Shown piece after piece: positions 26,679 to 35,717 of a stretch of 63,547 nucleotides of DNA (the first letter of the stretch is position 1; each line of letters begins with the position of its first letter). The notes below the pieces were generated by a model, which searched no databases, was not told the DNA's origin, and worked only from the letters and a program-made list of their open reading frames with translations. This DNA is from Myxococcota bacterium (lineage in GTDB: Bacteria; Myxococcota_A; Polyangia; HGW-17), in NCBI GenBank assembly GCA_018821305.1, contig JAHJMN010000052.1:1-63547 (forward strand), written 5' to 3'. The position numbers and the translations under genes are program-made.

Positions 26679-27365
26679 ATGCTGGAAAACTGCCCTCATT
26701 GTGGTCAAAGTCGATTTGGAAATGAAAAAATTTGCTGGTTATGTGGAAAAGATGTTGATGAACCTGTTTTGGGGGTTAAGCAGGATGATAAAACAAACGT
26801 CATTTATCAGTCCACAGCAGGGAATTACGGTCTCAGTGACGAAAGTGCGTCCCGGGATCGACCTTCACAACCACCGGAATATGGACTCAGTGATGAGAGC
26901 GCTGCTCGTGACCGACCCTCTGAATTAAAAACGTACGGATTCAGTGATGAGAGTGCATCTCGAGACAGGCCTGCCCAGACTCAGAAATATGGACTAAGTG
27001 ATGAGAGCGCCTCCCGGGATAGACCGACCCACTCACAGAATTTTGGTTTGAGCGATGAAATAAATTCCCGGACTCAGGATTCAAAACTGCCGGGTTATAG
27101 CTCAGATTCGAAACAACCTGACAGCAAAAGTAAAATTATCAAAGTATTAAGTAAAAAGCCGTGTATGGTAGAAGAATCACCCTATCAGCCTGGAGAACGT
27201 GTGGTAAGTGGTCAAGTGATCTTTTTGATAGAAGTTAACAAAATGCAGGACGAAATATGTTCACCATGTGACGGGGTAATTGAAAGCATTCTGGTTCAGG
27301 AAGGGCAATCCGTAGAAGCGGGTGAGATTCTTGCCACAATAATCGGCAAAAAAAAGAAAAAATAA
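26679..27365 (+). CDS. Zinc-ribbon/GLSDES-repeat protein with biotinyl/lipoyl-like domain
   Basis: 228 residues, AAAAGGAG upstream. The zinc ribbon CPHCG...CWLCG and five 18-residue repeats (Tyr50, 68, 86, 104, Phe122) match those of the gene at 23983. In place of the membrane part, residues 160-223 form a biotinyl/lipoyl-type domain: YQPGERVVSGQVIFLIEVNK, M189, then SPCDGVIESILVQEGQSVEA, GEILATI. The carrier Lys is K188, in EVNKM where biotin carriers have EAMKM. The domain may be biotinylated or lipoylated, or may be a structural hammerhead. No carboxylase genes are nearby. The pairing of these three modules is not one I know. Confidence 0.8.
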   Translation: MLENCPHCGQSRFGNEKICWLCGKDVDEPVLGVKQDDKTNVIYQSTAGNYGLSDESASRDRPSQPPEYGLSDESAARDRPSELKTYGFSDESASRDRPAQTQKYGLSDESASRDRPTHSQNFGLSDEINSRTQDSKLPGYSSDSKQPDSKSKIIKVLSKKPCMVEESPYQPGERVVSGQVIFLIEVNKMQDEICSPCDGVIESILVQEGQSVEAGEILATIIGKKKKK

Positions 27366-27418
27366 AACCAGTGAAGCAATAAAAGCAATTTGTATATAAA
27401 CAATAATTTAATGAAATT

Positions 27419-27618
27419 CTTCAGGTGAAAGCATGTGATTCTCCTGTTACTGCTACTGCTTACCAGGATTACTCTGATTTTTTTAACAGGTAATCAGGAA
27501 GTCAGGAAAACAGAGTCAGGATCAGCGGTTAACCATTCAATATCAATTAATAATTAAAAAATGTATTTTTTAATCCAATTTCTCAATTTCGATCTTATTA
27601 CTCCGAAAGCGGTTTAGA
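27419..27618. repeat. B element, copy 5 (reverse orientation)
   Basis: It ends CTCCGAAAGCGGTTTAGAC at 27601-27619 and contains the GTTAACCATTCAATATCAATTA block. The left terminal repeat is lost. Its right end shares TTTAGAC with the start of C element copy 2. Confidence 0.7.
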
Positions 27619-27934
27619 CGCAATGCTGATCGGATAGTGAACTTCCGAGTGAATTAGTTAATAAATACAATATTGTATAATAATTACAGGCAGACAGGAA
27701 TTCAGGAAAACAGGGGTCAGGAGCAGGGCGTTTACTTTGAAGGTGTGCGTTTTTGTGGCATAAAGATCGATTTCAATTCAGTATTTGCATACACACCTTC
27801 AGGAACAAGACCCTGATTATCCTGATTCTGATACTGTTTCTGACTTTCTGAATGTTCTTGCTTTTATTAAATTATGTTGTTTTTATTAACAATATCAACT
27901 AATACACCTTAACCTAACAGCATTAGGTTTAGAC
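27613..27934. repeat. C element, copy 2 (MITE-like)
   Basis: It is very similar along its length to 8811-9127. The left end is TTAGACGCAATGCTGATCGG and the right end is the inverse of TAAACCTAATGCTGTTAGG. Both copies lie directly against a B element. Confidence 0.75.
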
Positions 27935-27944
27935 GGGTAGGTTG

Positions 27945-28958
27945 TCAGCAGGGGCAGTCGGTGTAGGGGTAGGTGAGGCTGAAAATGCTTTTGAGTTTTC
28001 CATTTTCAATGATGAAAATACTTCGTTTGTCTATCATTTCGTCCGTTTCAATTAAAAATTCTACTTTGCCGTCATCGTTATAGTCATCGGCATCAATGAG
28101 TCGCCCGAAGACATCGCGATCTTCAATCTTTACATAACCGGTAGCGGTCTTTTTAACTAAAATCCACCGTTGAGCACCGGTGCCACCGCAGTAGGGCTCT
28201 CCAATTTTTCCATAAACTTCAAAGAAATCTTCTTTGCCCACGGAAAACTTCCGAACCCGATAGGATGGTTTTTCGGAACTGTTTTCCTGAAGTTTTTTAT
28301 TAAACTCCCCATTTTGCAACAATTTTATAAGTTCTTCTCTCTGAGGTCCTGCCGATTCAGAAACGGCATCTCCCCTTCGTGTGGACGGTTTTAACCGGGC
28401 CCAGAGTTTGAGATTATTTTTTACAGTTTCCAGTTTGCACGTAGTGCTCAGTTTAATGGCAAGCATATGCGTTGAATCTTTAATGATTTTAGTAAAAACC
28501 GGGACGTGTTTGCTGTCTTTGAGATCAATGCCGTAGTCGGCAATACTGCCGAAATGCGGGTGCATGCGTGAAATAATGTGAATCGAATCAAAGGTCGCCT
28601 GACAAAACTTTTTATGTCCATCGTAAATAAAGAATTCTGCACCTTTAAGAGCTTCAAATTTACCATCGGATGTTCTTGCAAGTCTCGAAACTGCGATTGG
28701 AGCCGCCGTATTTATCAAAACCGGCATTCCTGAAGCCGTCGCTTTTGATGTATCCGCGGAAACACCCACCCAGAGGGAACCGCCATAGACAAACACAGGC
28801 CTTGCTCCGAACATATTAAGCACTGGACTGATGGGTTTTTTAGCGGAAGTTTTCCCTCCATTTGGCAGCGCAGGCACGGTCACTTCATCAGATGAGTTCC
28901 GGCACCCGAACAACAGATTGATTAGAACAAAAGTCAAAATTAAAAACTGTATTTTCAT
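27945..28958 (-). CDS. Lipoprotein of unknown function
   Basis: 337 residues. The start is set at 28958, since GGAG lies 5 nt before this ATG and a lipoprotein signal (KIQFLILTFVLINLLFGC) follows at once. A Ser/Thr/Pro-rich spacer leads to a mixed alpha/beta region with no family match. Near the C-terminus, DADDYNDDGKVEFLIETDE resembles a single calcium-binding/FG-GAP-like Dx(D/N)xDG loop, and the protein ends in CPC. It is probably anchored in the outer membrane facing the periplasm. Confidence 0.7.
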   Translation of the reverse strand: MKIQFLILTFVLINLLFGCRNSSDEVTVPALPNGGKTSAKKPISPVLNMFGARPVFVYGGSLWVGVSADTSKATASGMPVLINTAAPIAVSRLARTSDGKFEALKGAEFFIYDGHKKFCQATFDSIHIISRMHPHFGSIADYGIDLKDSKHVPVFTKIIKDSTHMLAIKLSTTCKLETVKNNLKLWARLKPSTRRGDAVSESAGPQREELIKLLQNGEFNKKLQENSSEKPSYRVRKFSVGKEDFFEVYGKIGEPYCGGTGAQRWILVKKTATGYVKIEDRDVFGRLIDADDYNDDGKVEFLIETDEMIDKRSIFIIENGKLKSIFSLTYPYTDCPC

Positions 28959-29064
28959 CACAAACTCCATATGGCCCAAATAGAAACCACGAAACCTTTG
29001 AATCGACAACCATAATATCAGATTTCCCAGGTCTGGTACCCCCTGTTTTCCATAAATTGGAAAC

Positions 29065-30792
29065 TCAATCAGTCAAGTCTTTTTTTATAAGGAAAGGAAC
29101 ACCAGAAAAACCATTATAACTATATTTGTTGCCAGGAATCCAAACGGTTTCTCCTTTTACAGCAATATCCCCAATTTCGATACTGGTTGAATTATTAATA
29201 TACCACTCATAGTGAGTTGAAGAATCTGGCCCAAAGACAGATAATACTACACTGGTGCAACTGTCTGAATTGCAGGTGTTTTCAATTGAATATTGTAATT
29301 CATCAGATTTATTGGTGGAGACAAAAACCAGCTTTCCTGAGTCTGTGATTCGGTGTCTTGCATTAAGATTTTTTATGGAATCTAATTCATGACCAGGTGT
29401 TATGGTCTCAATTAAATTGCCGGAAATACTGATACGATGAACCTCAAAATCGTTTTCATAATTATAACAGTATAGAAAGAGATTTCCTGATGAATCCCTC
29501 TGAATAGCCAAATTGGAAGGAATTGACCAGAAACCGCGGTAATAATCATTGAGGAGAGTATCCAAATAGTATGGTTCACATGAAAAGAAAAAGGAAGTTT
29601 CGTGTGTTACAGTGTTATATCTGAGTAATTCGCCCTCCGGATTCCTTGCAATAACAAAATTCCCGGTGAGGTGATCCAGTATTAAAAGGTCAGAAGTAAT
29701 ATTTTCGGAAGATTCCGTTTCAACATCAATGAGTGCGATAGGATTAAAATGATCAAAAATGATTGCTTTAGTTTCCGAAATCCGGACTAAAAACGGTGAC
29801 ATGATAATTGGTAAGTCAAGGACAATTGTTTTAATAATCTCCATTGCTTCCGATATAAAGGAAAATCTATATACACCATCAAGGGGATAAGAGGGACTAT
29901 GCCCTTTTGGCCAGATAGCTTCATTGAAACTTAAAACCATAAACCCTGGAAAGTTTCCCTTTACTGTATTCAGGACAAAATCATTTTGTAAAGACCCACT
30001 TTGAAAAGAATTGATCACACTTCCACGTACATCAATTGTTGTGCCCCATATGTCCATACAGGTATTGTAAACACTGACCCACCCCTCCTGACCATCAAAA
30101 TATCCCTCATACCCATCGATGAAATTCAATCGAGTACAATCGAAGTTTTCGTTTAGATTTCCGTGAAGATTACCACCGGTAGTTCCAAAAAGAACTATAG
30201 AACCATCGGCTTGAGGATGGACTGCATTCAAAGTGTCAAATCGATTGGATGAAATTGTCATAACTCCATCGCAACTGCTGTAATCCGCGCTTTTGCAGTC
30301 GCTGCTGCAAGTAACGTTTCCCCATTTCCCTACATCCGCACATGATGCACTACCGGAAACCAGACCGTCACAGACTTCCCCGAACTCAGTTTGAACAATT
30401 CCGTCACCACAATATGTGCAGTTTCGACGGTCATAATCGCAGGAATCCTCAAAACATGCAATTTCACCGGTGTAACACCCAGCTTCAGCGCTACTTGAGT
30501 GTTTGAAATTGCCACTGTCACAGTCTTCAAGGGGTGCAAGTTCACCATCACCGCATACTCCCCATTCCTCGCACTGTGTCAAATCAAGCCCACAACTCTC
30601 GGTGCAGGCGGCTAATCCACCGCGGTAACCCATATCTTTGCATTGCCGGCTGTAAATCGGTGCAAAACGGTCTCCATCACAATCTTCGTGATCATCAATA
30701 TTCCCATCACCACAGTGCTCTGAGGTGGCAGGACCACATGCTACTGACAAAAATAATGAGAAAAGTGTAGAGAATAGAATTTTCAAATTCAT
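29065..30792 (-). CDS. Cys-rich repeat lipoprotein with propeller-like C-terminal region
   Basis: 575 residues. Lipobox SVAC (about Cys19), then four or so Cys-rich repeats of the myxobacterial kind, each with a CGDG...E.CD core (HCGDGNIDDHEDCDGD, VCGDGELAPLEDCDSG, YCGDGIVQTEFGEVCDG). From about residue 175 there is a beta-rich region with repeated strands (e.g. GSIVLFGTTGG, RFSFISEAMEIIKT, GNLFLYCYNYENDFEVHRI) that fits a propeller. It overlaps the upstream EGF-like lipoprotein gene by 4 nt (ATGA), so the two are co-translated. Likely a surface protein; ligand unknown. Confidence 0.75.
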   Translation of the reverse strand: MNLKILFSTLFSLFLSVACGPATSEHCGDGNIDDHEDCDGDRFAPIYSRQCKDMGYRGGLAACTESCGLDLTQCEEWGVCGDGELAPLEDCDSGNFKHSSSAEAGCYTGEIACFEDSCDYDRRNCTYCGDGIVQTEFGEVCDGLVSGSASCADVGKWGNVTCSSDCKSADYSSCDGVMTISSNRFDTLNAVHPQADGSIVLFGTTGGNLHGNLNENFDCTRLNFIDGYEGYFDGQEGWVSVYNTCMDIWGTTIDVRGSVINSFQSGSLQNDFVLNTVKGNFPGFMVLSFNEAIWPKGHSPSYPLDGVYRFSFISEAMEIIKTIVLDLPIIMSPFLVRISETKAIIFDHFNPIALIDVETESSENITSDLLILDHLTGNFVIARNPEGELLRYNTVTHETSFFFSCEPYYLDTLLNDYYRGFWSIPSNLAIQRDSSGNLFLYCYNYENDFEVHRISISGNLIETITPGHELDSIKNLNARHRITDSGKLVFVSTNKSDELQYSIENTCNSDSCTSVVLSVFGPDSSTHYEWYINNSTSIEIGDIAVKGETVWIPGNKYSYNGFSGVPFLIKKDLTD

Positions 30793-31532
30793 TTATCCTG
30801 CTGCCTTCCTCCCCATTCAACGAGAGTAAATCCCGTGCGAACGGGAGTAACGATGGTCTGAGGAACTACAGTTTCCGGAGCAGATACCGGACGATAAATC
30901 ATTAGAAATCGAACCTGAGAATCTGGAAAAGGATCTACAATAAGAGGAACCGCATCGATCCAGCTTTTCTGTGCAAAAGATATGATATTGTATGGATTTG
31001 AGGCAAGTTTCGGAAGCCAGTAAATTATGAACTCATTAGCTTCTTTCCAGTCAAGACCGAGGCGGGGGAGCATTTCTTCCAGAAATGTGAGGGTATCTTC
31101 ACCGGCAACACAAAAACCTCCGGAAGAATAATCTATTGAGTCATGAGTAAATCCTTCCCAGAAGAGAGAATACCAGCACCGGTCACCGGAAACCTCACAC
31201 AAAGTACCGTCAGGATGAGCAGTTACCACCCAGCCATCATTCGGATACTGCGGGTATGTGTAGGTAAAGTCGACATCCCGGGCAAATTTCACATGAACAT
31301 CAGTAGTTTCGGTAGGATAAAGGTATATTACAGGTTTAAAACTTTGTTGACTATCTACACAAGAATAATTGTCACCCCGGGTATAGCCTTGATCACAGTT
31401 GCAATACTTGTCCCCGCTCTTGGTTTCGTAGCACTCGCCGTGCCCGGAACAGTTTTCCCCAGGGCACTCAGGAAAAACATAGTCACATCCTGAAATTAAG
31501 AAAAGGACAATTAAAATATGTAAGTTATTCAT
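30789..31532 (-). CDS. EGF-like lipoprotein
   Basis: 247 residues. Signal peptide with lipobox LISGC (Cys16), then an EGF-like module (CPGENCSGHGECYETKSGDK, YCNCDQGY), then a domain opening with KPVIYLYPTETTDVHVKF. The KPVIYLYP opening recurs in uncharacterised bacterial secreted proteins. The C-terminal half has EFIIYWLPKLASNPYNIISF and ends WGGRQQDK. First gene of a two-gene unit with the Cys-rich propeller lipoprotein. Confidence 0.75.
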   Translation of the reverse strand: MNNLHILIVLFLISGCDYVFPECPGENCSGHGECYETKSGDKYCNCDQGYTRGDNYSCVDSQQSFKPVIYLYPTETTDVHVKFARDVDFTYTYPQYPNDGWVVTAHPDGTLCEVSGDRCWYSLFWEGFTHDSIDYSSGGFCVAGEDTLTFLEEMLPRLGLDWKEANEFIIYWLPKLASNPYNIISFAQKSWIDAVPLIVDPFPDSQVRFLMIYRPVSAPETVVPQTIVTPVRTGFTLVEWGGRQQDK

Positions 31533-31670
31533 GATCAGATTACCTCAGGTAAACAATAGTAATAAACTTAGCATGCTTTTACTTAAAGACAATGTAGAAA
31601 AAAAGAAAAGTAACGAAATTTAAATAAATGCTTCAGATGCAAACCGCTCCAATGCATTCGCAGTTCGATT

Positions 31671-31756
31671 CGGTAACCGCAAGGTGTTGAAAATATTACT
31701 AGTGGCCTGTTAGAAATTTTAGTAAATTTCTTCGCGAAGCGAATTTCAGGACATTA
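31671..31756. repeat. A element, right half
   Basis: GGTAACCGCAAGGTGTTGAA to CGAATTTCAGGACATTAA. The left half is absent. It lies in the gap between the EGF-like lipoprotein gene and the GGCT-like gene. Confidence 0.65.
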
Positions 31757-31804
31757 AGAATGAAGACCTTGAAATTATTATAGTGTCCTGAAATTTTAAA
31801 CAGT

Positions 31805-31931
31805 AACTCAGGTAATCAGGCAAACAGGATCAGGATCAGGTCATAAACATTCAACATCAAAGCATAATTACAAATGGCAGGATTAAAAAATTCACTTTTC
31901 CCTTTTCGATCCTTTTATTCCGAAAGCGGTC
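31805..31931. repeat. B element, copy 6 (right part)
   Basis: Foldback remainder (CAGGTAATCAGGCAAACAGG) to the terminal CCGAAAGCGGTCC. It is followed immediately by a second truncated B end. Confidence 0.65.
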
Positions 31932-32014
31932 CAATATCAATGCATAATTACAAAGGATCAGAGGGATAATATTCACTTTTCAGGTTTCGATTCTTTTATA
32001 CCGCGAGGGGGCTA
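31932..32014. repeat. B element terminal fragment on the stop codon of the GGCT-like gene
   Basis: AATATCAATGCATAATTACAA to TTTATACCGCGAGGGGGCTA. The terminal CTA supplies the TAG stop of the minus-strand CDS 32012-32473. Confidence 0.55.
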
Positions 32015-32473
32015 TGACGGTTCTTCAAAGGTGGGGATGGATTCGAGGAATTTTTTGTAGGATGGTGAAAGGAATTCACCACGGATGAGGTCCTGAATAT
32101 ACTCACGCTTGGGTTTCAGACCTTCTACTACATGTTCCGGCTGGGCCTGAAATACTGCAACCATCAGTTTTCGCCCGTTTTCATCGAGAGCAGGCAGGAG
32201 ATCCCGTTTGTAATGTTCCGGAAAGCCTTCGTAACTGTCGACAATTTTCATATCAGATTCCATAAGTTCGTAAACGGTGCCTTCTACTTCATCATCATCA
32301 CAGATTACAACGTCTGCATAACTGAAATCGCCGTCCAGGGCTTTTTTCTGAAATTTCAGCGCAAATCCGGGAAGTTTTGCCCCATAACGTTTGATAGTGT
32401 CCATTTCTCTACCGCAACGCTCTGCCATAACCCGGGGATTCATGTTTCTACCGTATGCAAAATAATAAATCAT
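32012..32473 (-). CDS. Gamma-glutamylcyclotransferase-like (GGCT/AIG2) protein
   Basis: 153 residues with the GGCT-fold opening YYFAYGRNMNPRVMAERC (the usual FAYGSNM; Ser replaced by Arg). DEVEGTVYEL and the catalytic Glu region VDSYEGFPEHYKRDLL follow. A GGAGCGG box precedes the ATG. The family cyclises gamma-glutamyl dipeptides or related amines to 5-oxoproline; the exact substrate cannot be told. It is cytosolic and stands alone. Its stop codon lies in the end of a B element. Confidence 0.85.
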   Translation of the reverse strand: MIYYFAYGRNMNPRVMAERCGREMDTIKRYGAKLPGFALKFQKKALDGDFSYADVVICDDDEVEGTVYELMESDMKIVDSYEGFPEHYKRDLLPALDENGRKLMVAVFQAQPEHVVEGLKPKREYIQDLIRGEFLSPSYKKFLESIPTFEEPS

Positions 32474-32604
32474 ATACCGCTCCTACTTCAGTTAATTGTC
32501 AAATCCAAAAGACAAAAGCAGTTTAGTCACATTTCCCCCAAAATTCAACCCCGGATTTCAGATTTCCAATTTTGCCAGGGCAGAGGTTAATTGATCCGTA
32601 TTTA

Positions 32605-33029
32605 ATACCGCTTCCTGAGTAATACGATTGTGAGTTATTCTAAAGACAATCTTCAGGAAAGAGCCCCCTCTATGGCATTCCGCTGCGCGAAATTGCCTAC
32701 CTGTTTTCCTGTTGCTGCTACTGCTTACCTGCTTACCTGAAATTTAAACAGGTATACAGGAAGTCAGGAAAACAGGTTCAGGATCAGCGGTTAAACATTC
32801 AATATCAATTAATAATTAGTTACTGTCCTGAAATACCGGAAATCAAATTTTTAAATAATTTTTTGCTCAGGACAGTAACCGCAAGGTGTTGAAAATATTA
32901 CTAGTGGCCTGTTAGAAATTTTAATAAATTTCTTCGCGAAGCGAATTACAGGACACGAATTAATTAAAAAGAACGTAATTTTTAATTCATTTTCCCAATT
33001 TCGATCCTTTTAATCCGCAAGCGGTCTGG
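32605..33029. repeat. B element, copy 7, carrying a nested A element
   Basis: The left end ATACCGCTTCCTGAGTAATA and right end TCCGCAAGCGGTCTGG are both present. The element is split at its CAATTAATAATTA block by an A element (32819-32959) and resumes with AAAAAGAACGTAATT. The unsplit arrangement can be read at 59229-59262. A further partial B end follows at 33030-33062. Confidence 0.8.
32819..32959. repeat. A element nested in a B element
   Basis: GTTACTGTCCTGAAATACCG to ATTACAGGACACGAA, about 141 bp, complete. It is flanked by AATTA/TTAATTA, compatible with a short TA-containing target duplication. It shows that A inserted after B. Confidence 0.8.
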
Positions 33030-33075
33030 ATTTCGATCCTTTTACAAGAAAGCAGTCTGTTGCGAGAGCGATTGG

Positions 33076-33501
33076 TTAATGATTTTTATATGTTGGCGTT
33101 ACGGTGTTTCCGTTCAGTGCGAACCCGGTAACGGGCTTGCGGCAGGTATATTTCATTTCAACATGGAAACCCGGGTCAAGGTCTTGCGGATCTTGTCTTC
33201 CGTAGCGAACAATCCATAAACCGTGTCGGCCTAGGGCGAAAACAACAACATCACCCTTGATGACCCATTTAACCGGAACTGAAGGCAGTTCATAGTATTT
33301 CGTGAAAGCGGACGGGGCATATTCCATCTGGTAGTGCTTGCCCGAAACATGGAATGCTCCTGCCGGTTCATTGGATTTGGGTGCTATTTCAACGGATGTC
33401 ACACATTTTCCCGAGGGAGCAGGTGGCTTGATTTCACTCGATTGCGAACTGCAGGAACACCAGAAAAATAATGAAAAAATAAAAATCCTTAAAACGCCCA
33501 T
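33076..33501 (-). CDS. Small lipoprotein, unknown function
   Basis: 141 residues from the ATG at 33501, chosen because GGAAGG lies 7 nt upstream and a lipoprotein signal follows directly (GVLRIFIFSLFFWCSCSS). The mature part holds a beta-rich segment (GAFHVSGKHYQMEYAPSAF, VVFALGRHGLWIVRYG) with two Cys. No family recognised. It is downstream of the M48 protease gene on the same strand, with an A-family remnant in the 67-nt gap. Confidence 0.65.
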   Translation of the reverse strand: MGVLRIFIFSLFFWCSCSSQSSEIKPPAPSGKCVTSVEIAPKSNEPAGAFHVSGKHYQMEYAPSAFTKYYELPSVPVKWVIKGDVVVFALGRHGLWIVRYGRQDPQDLDPGFHVEMKYTCRKPVTGFALNGNTVTPTYKNH

Positions 33502-33524
33502 GTTAAAACCTTCCATGTTCTCTT

Positions 33525-33570
33525 GAACATACTCAATTTTTATCAAAATTGAATTACAGGACACGAACTA
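33525..33570. repeat. A-family terminus supplying the M48 gene stop codon
   Basis: CAATTTTTATCAAAATTG then AATTACAGGACACGAACTA. On the minus strand the end reads TAGTTCGTGTCCTG, and its first three bases are the stop of CDS 33568-35703. Confidence 0.65.
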
Positions 33571-35703
33571 CTTTATTGATTCACTTACTTCTAGTACTAT
33601 GGCGTCAGCTAAGGGCAGGGGATCGGCCAGTTTTTTCATGCCTTTTTCAATTTCGACTTCCTCGCAGATTGCCGCCAGTTCGTAGAAATTACGCTGGAGA
33701 AGGGAATTATAAATGGTGAAAAAACGCTGAGCTTTGTCCAGAGCATCGGAAATATTACCTTTGTGAATCAGCGGGATGTTCGTCTTGATGTTAGTTGTGT
33801 ACTTTGTAGGTACAAGATTGAAATCGTTAAACTCTTTGAGTGTTTTCAGGAAAACACGATGGAACTCATGTTCAAACTTTTTAATGTAGAATATCCACCG
33901 GGAACCATCACAGTTGCAGAATATAACCGGTGCATTGGCTGTGAGTTTCAGGTTAAGTACCCAGATTTTGTATAACTTTTCATTGATTGAGTAGAGCTTT
34001 CTGAGGTTTTCAAGGATGTCCGTCATAGCTTTATGGCGTTCATCGGAAACGGAAATCGAATTAAGAGCGTTATAAACACGCCTCAGACCGAGTTTGTAAA
34101 ACTTATTTGCTTTGCGGTCGAGGGAGTCGATTTGATTGTAAATTGCAATGATTTCCTTGTGGACATCCGTTGCCATACGATCGAAAACACCGTTTTTTTC
34201 CTTGATGATGTAGCCGCTGTCAATGAGTTCAATCTCCACTTCCTTTAAGTTTACCTTCATGAATTTCTTCATGAAACGGTAGATGCTATTTTCAGTATTT
34301 TCCCGGTGTTCGAGCTGCATTTTAATGACATCTGACGTGGACAGGGAAGGAAGGATGGACTCACTTAGAAGTTTGCCGCGCCGAAGGCTGATGCGCTGAT
34401 TGAAGGAACACTGAAAAACCCGGAGGAAGGCTAATTGGTATTCATTAACCTTTTTGAGGTCATCGAGGATTTCCGTCGTAAGCACATAAGTTGAGTTTTT
34501 TCGGTGGAATGGAGCGATAGAATCGCGATTATTACGGGTAAGTTTATCGTCAATAGCATCGAAATCCGCAAACATCAATTTCGCTTCCCAGGTCCCGGAC
34601 AGATGTCCACCGTATGCACACTTACGGGCAACTTCGATTCTTTCAACGGTGGAAGGGTGGGTTTCAAGAACTTTGATTTTCCGGTTTCGAAGTTTCTCAT
34701 GAAGGTAGTCGACGGATTTCTCATTCATGAGATCCGGCATAGCTTTTACAAGGTTTGAAAAGTCCCGGATGATTATGTTTTCCTGCAAGTTGAGTTCTTT
34801 TGCTACAGCAATTGCCTTATGGTGGAAAAGCTCACTCTTCTCTACTTTATCAAAACTTAGGGCGAAAACTTCAGGACCGGAGAGGTTATGCTCATATCGA
34901 TCAGCTTTAAATTCAATCTGCCGTGAAAGGTCCATGCTTGCCCGGAACGCAAAGTAATGGAGGAGTTTCATTACTTTTCGCACGATTAAAAGCATGAGAT
35001 AGGGGATGAGTAGAAGAAATATGTACAGACTGTTATGGAAGAAACGATAAATAGGATCGTCCTCCCGGGAAAAATATTTAAACCAACTTATGACAACTTC
35101 ATTGAAATTCTGGATTCCGAGTTTTTCCCGAATCTTCTGGTGTCCGAGTTCGTGAGCTAAAATCCCTGCAAGGTTTGAAACTTCCATGTGGACAAGAGAT
35201 GGAAAGCCGATTTGAAGATAGTATTCATGCTCTTTTTTCCATATGCCTGGCATTCCCTGTACAGCGAAATAACTGTTAAAATTAAGGAAAATCTTTGTTG
35301 GAGAACTGACACCAACGTAATTGGACACAGCCTCAATCATTGCGAAAAACTCTGGTGCATCTTTGCGTTTGAGCTGCATCTCCCCTTCGTCCAGTGTAAA
35401 TTTAACAAAAAAGGGTCTTGTGAAGATGATCAGCCCGAAAACAAGGCCCACAGCGATAGTAAAATACGCGATAAACCCCCAGGGGCCCGTTTTCATCATG
35501 AATGTGTTATTGAGAAGGTGCACGACAACACCTACGCTGCAGGCGGCAATCAACAATATGTAGATAATCAGCAGAAACGCTACGGAGAGGTTTGTGCGTA
35601 GCAGGGCTCTTTTCGTTTCCGGGAAGAAGTTGAAATTAGGCGTTTCTTTTTCTCTGATCTCTTTAATGAATTTCTTAATGTCTTTTATCTGCTCTGGTGT
35701 CAT
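33568..35703 (-). CDS. M48-family membrane zinc metalloprotease
   Basis: 711 residues. Two membrane helices (about 38-62 and 74-97) precede a peptidase M48 domain with the zinc motif HELGH (184-188). A further pair of helices (about 232-255) and the third-ligand region with FKADRYEHNLSG follow, as in HtpX/Ste24-like enzymes. The C-terminal ~400 residues are helical and unassigned, much longer than HtpX (about 290). The active site is predicted cytoplasmic, suggesting membrane-protein quality control or peptide processing. AGGA lies 6 nt before the ATG. It follows the outer-membrane protein gene by 14 nt and is probably co-transcribed with it. Confidence 0.85.
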   Translation of the reverse strand: MTPEQIKDIKKFIKEIREKETPNFNFFPETKRALLRTNLSVAFLLIIYILLIAACSVGVVVHLLNNTFMMKTGPWGFIAYFTIAVGLVFGLIIFTRPFFVKFTLDEGEMQLKRKDAPEFFAMIEAVSNYVGVSSPTKIFLNFNSYFAVQGMPGIWKKEHEYYLQIGFPSLVHMEVSNLAGILAHELGHQKIREKLGIQNFNEVVISWFKYFSREDDPIYRFFHNSLYIFLLLIPYLMLLIVRKVMKLLHYFAFRASMDLSRQIEFKADRYEHNLSGPEVFALSFDKVEKSELFHHKAIAVAKELNLQENIIIRDFSNLVKAMPDLMNEKSVDYLHEKLRNRKIKVLETHPSTVERIEVARKCAYGGHLSGTWEAKLMFADFDAIDDKLTRNNRDSIAPFHRKNSTYVLTTEILDDLKKVNEYQLAFLRVFQCSFNQRISLRRGKLLSESILPSLSTSDVIKMQLEHRENTENSIYRFMKKFMKVNLKEVEIELIDSGYIIKEKNGVFDRMATDVHKEIIAIYNQIDSLDRKANKFYKLGLRRVYNALNSISVSDERHKAMTDILENLRKLYSINEKLYKIWVLNLKLTANAPVIFCNCDGSRWIFYIKKFEHEFHRVFLKTLKEFNDFNLVPTKYTTNIKTNIPLIHKGNISDALDKAQRFFTIYNSLLQRNFYELAAICEEVEIEKGMKKLADPLPLADAIVLEVSESIK

Positions 35704-35717
35704 GTGGTTCCTGAGGT

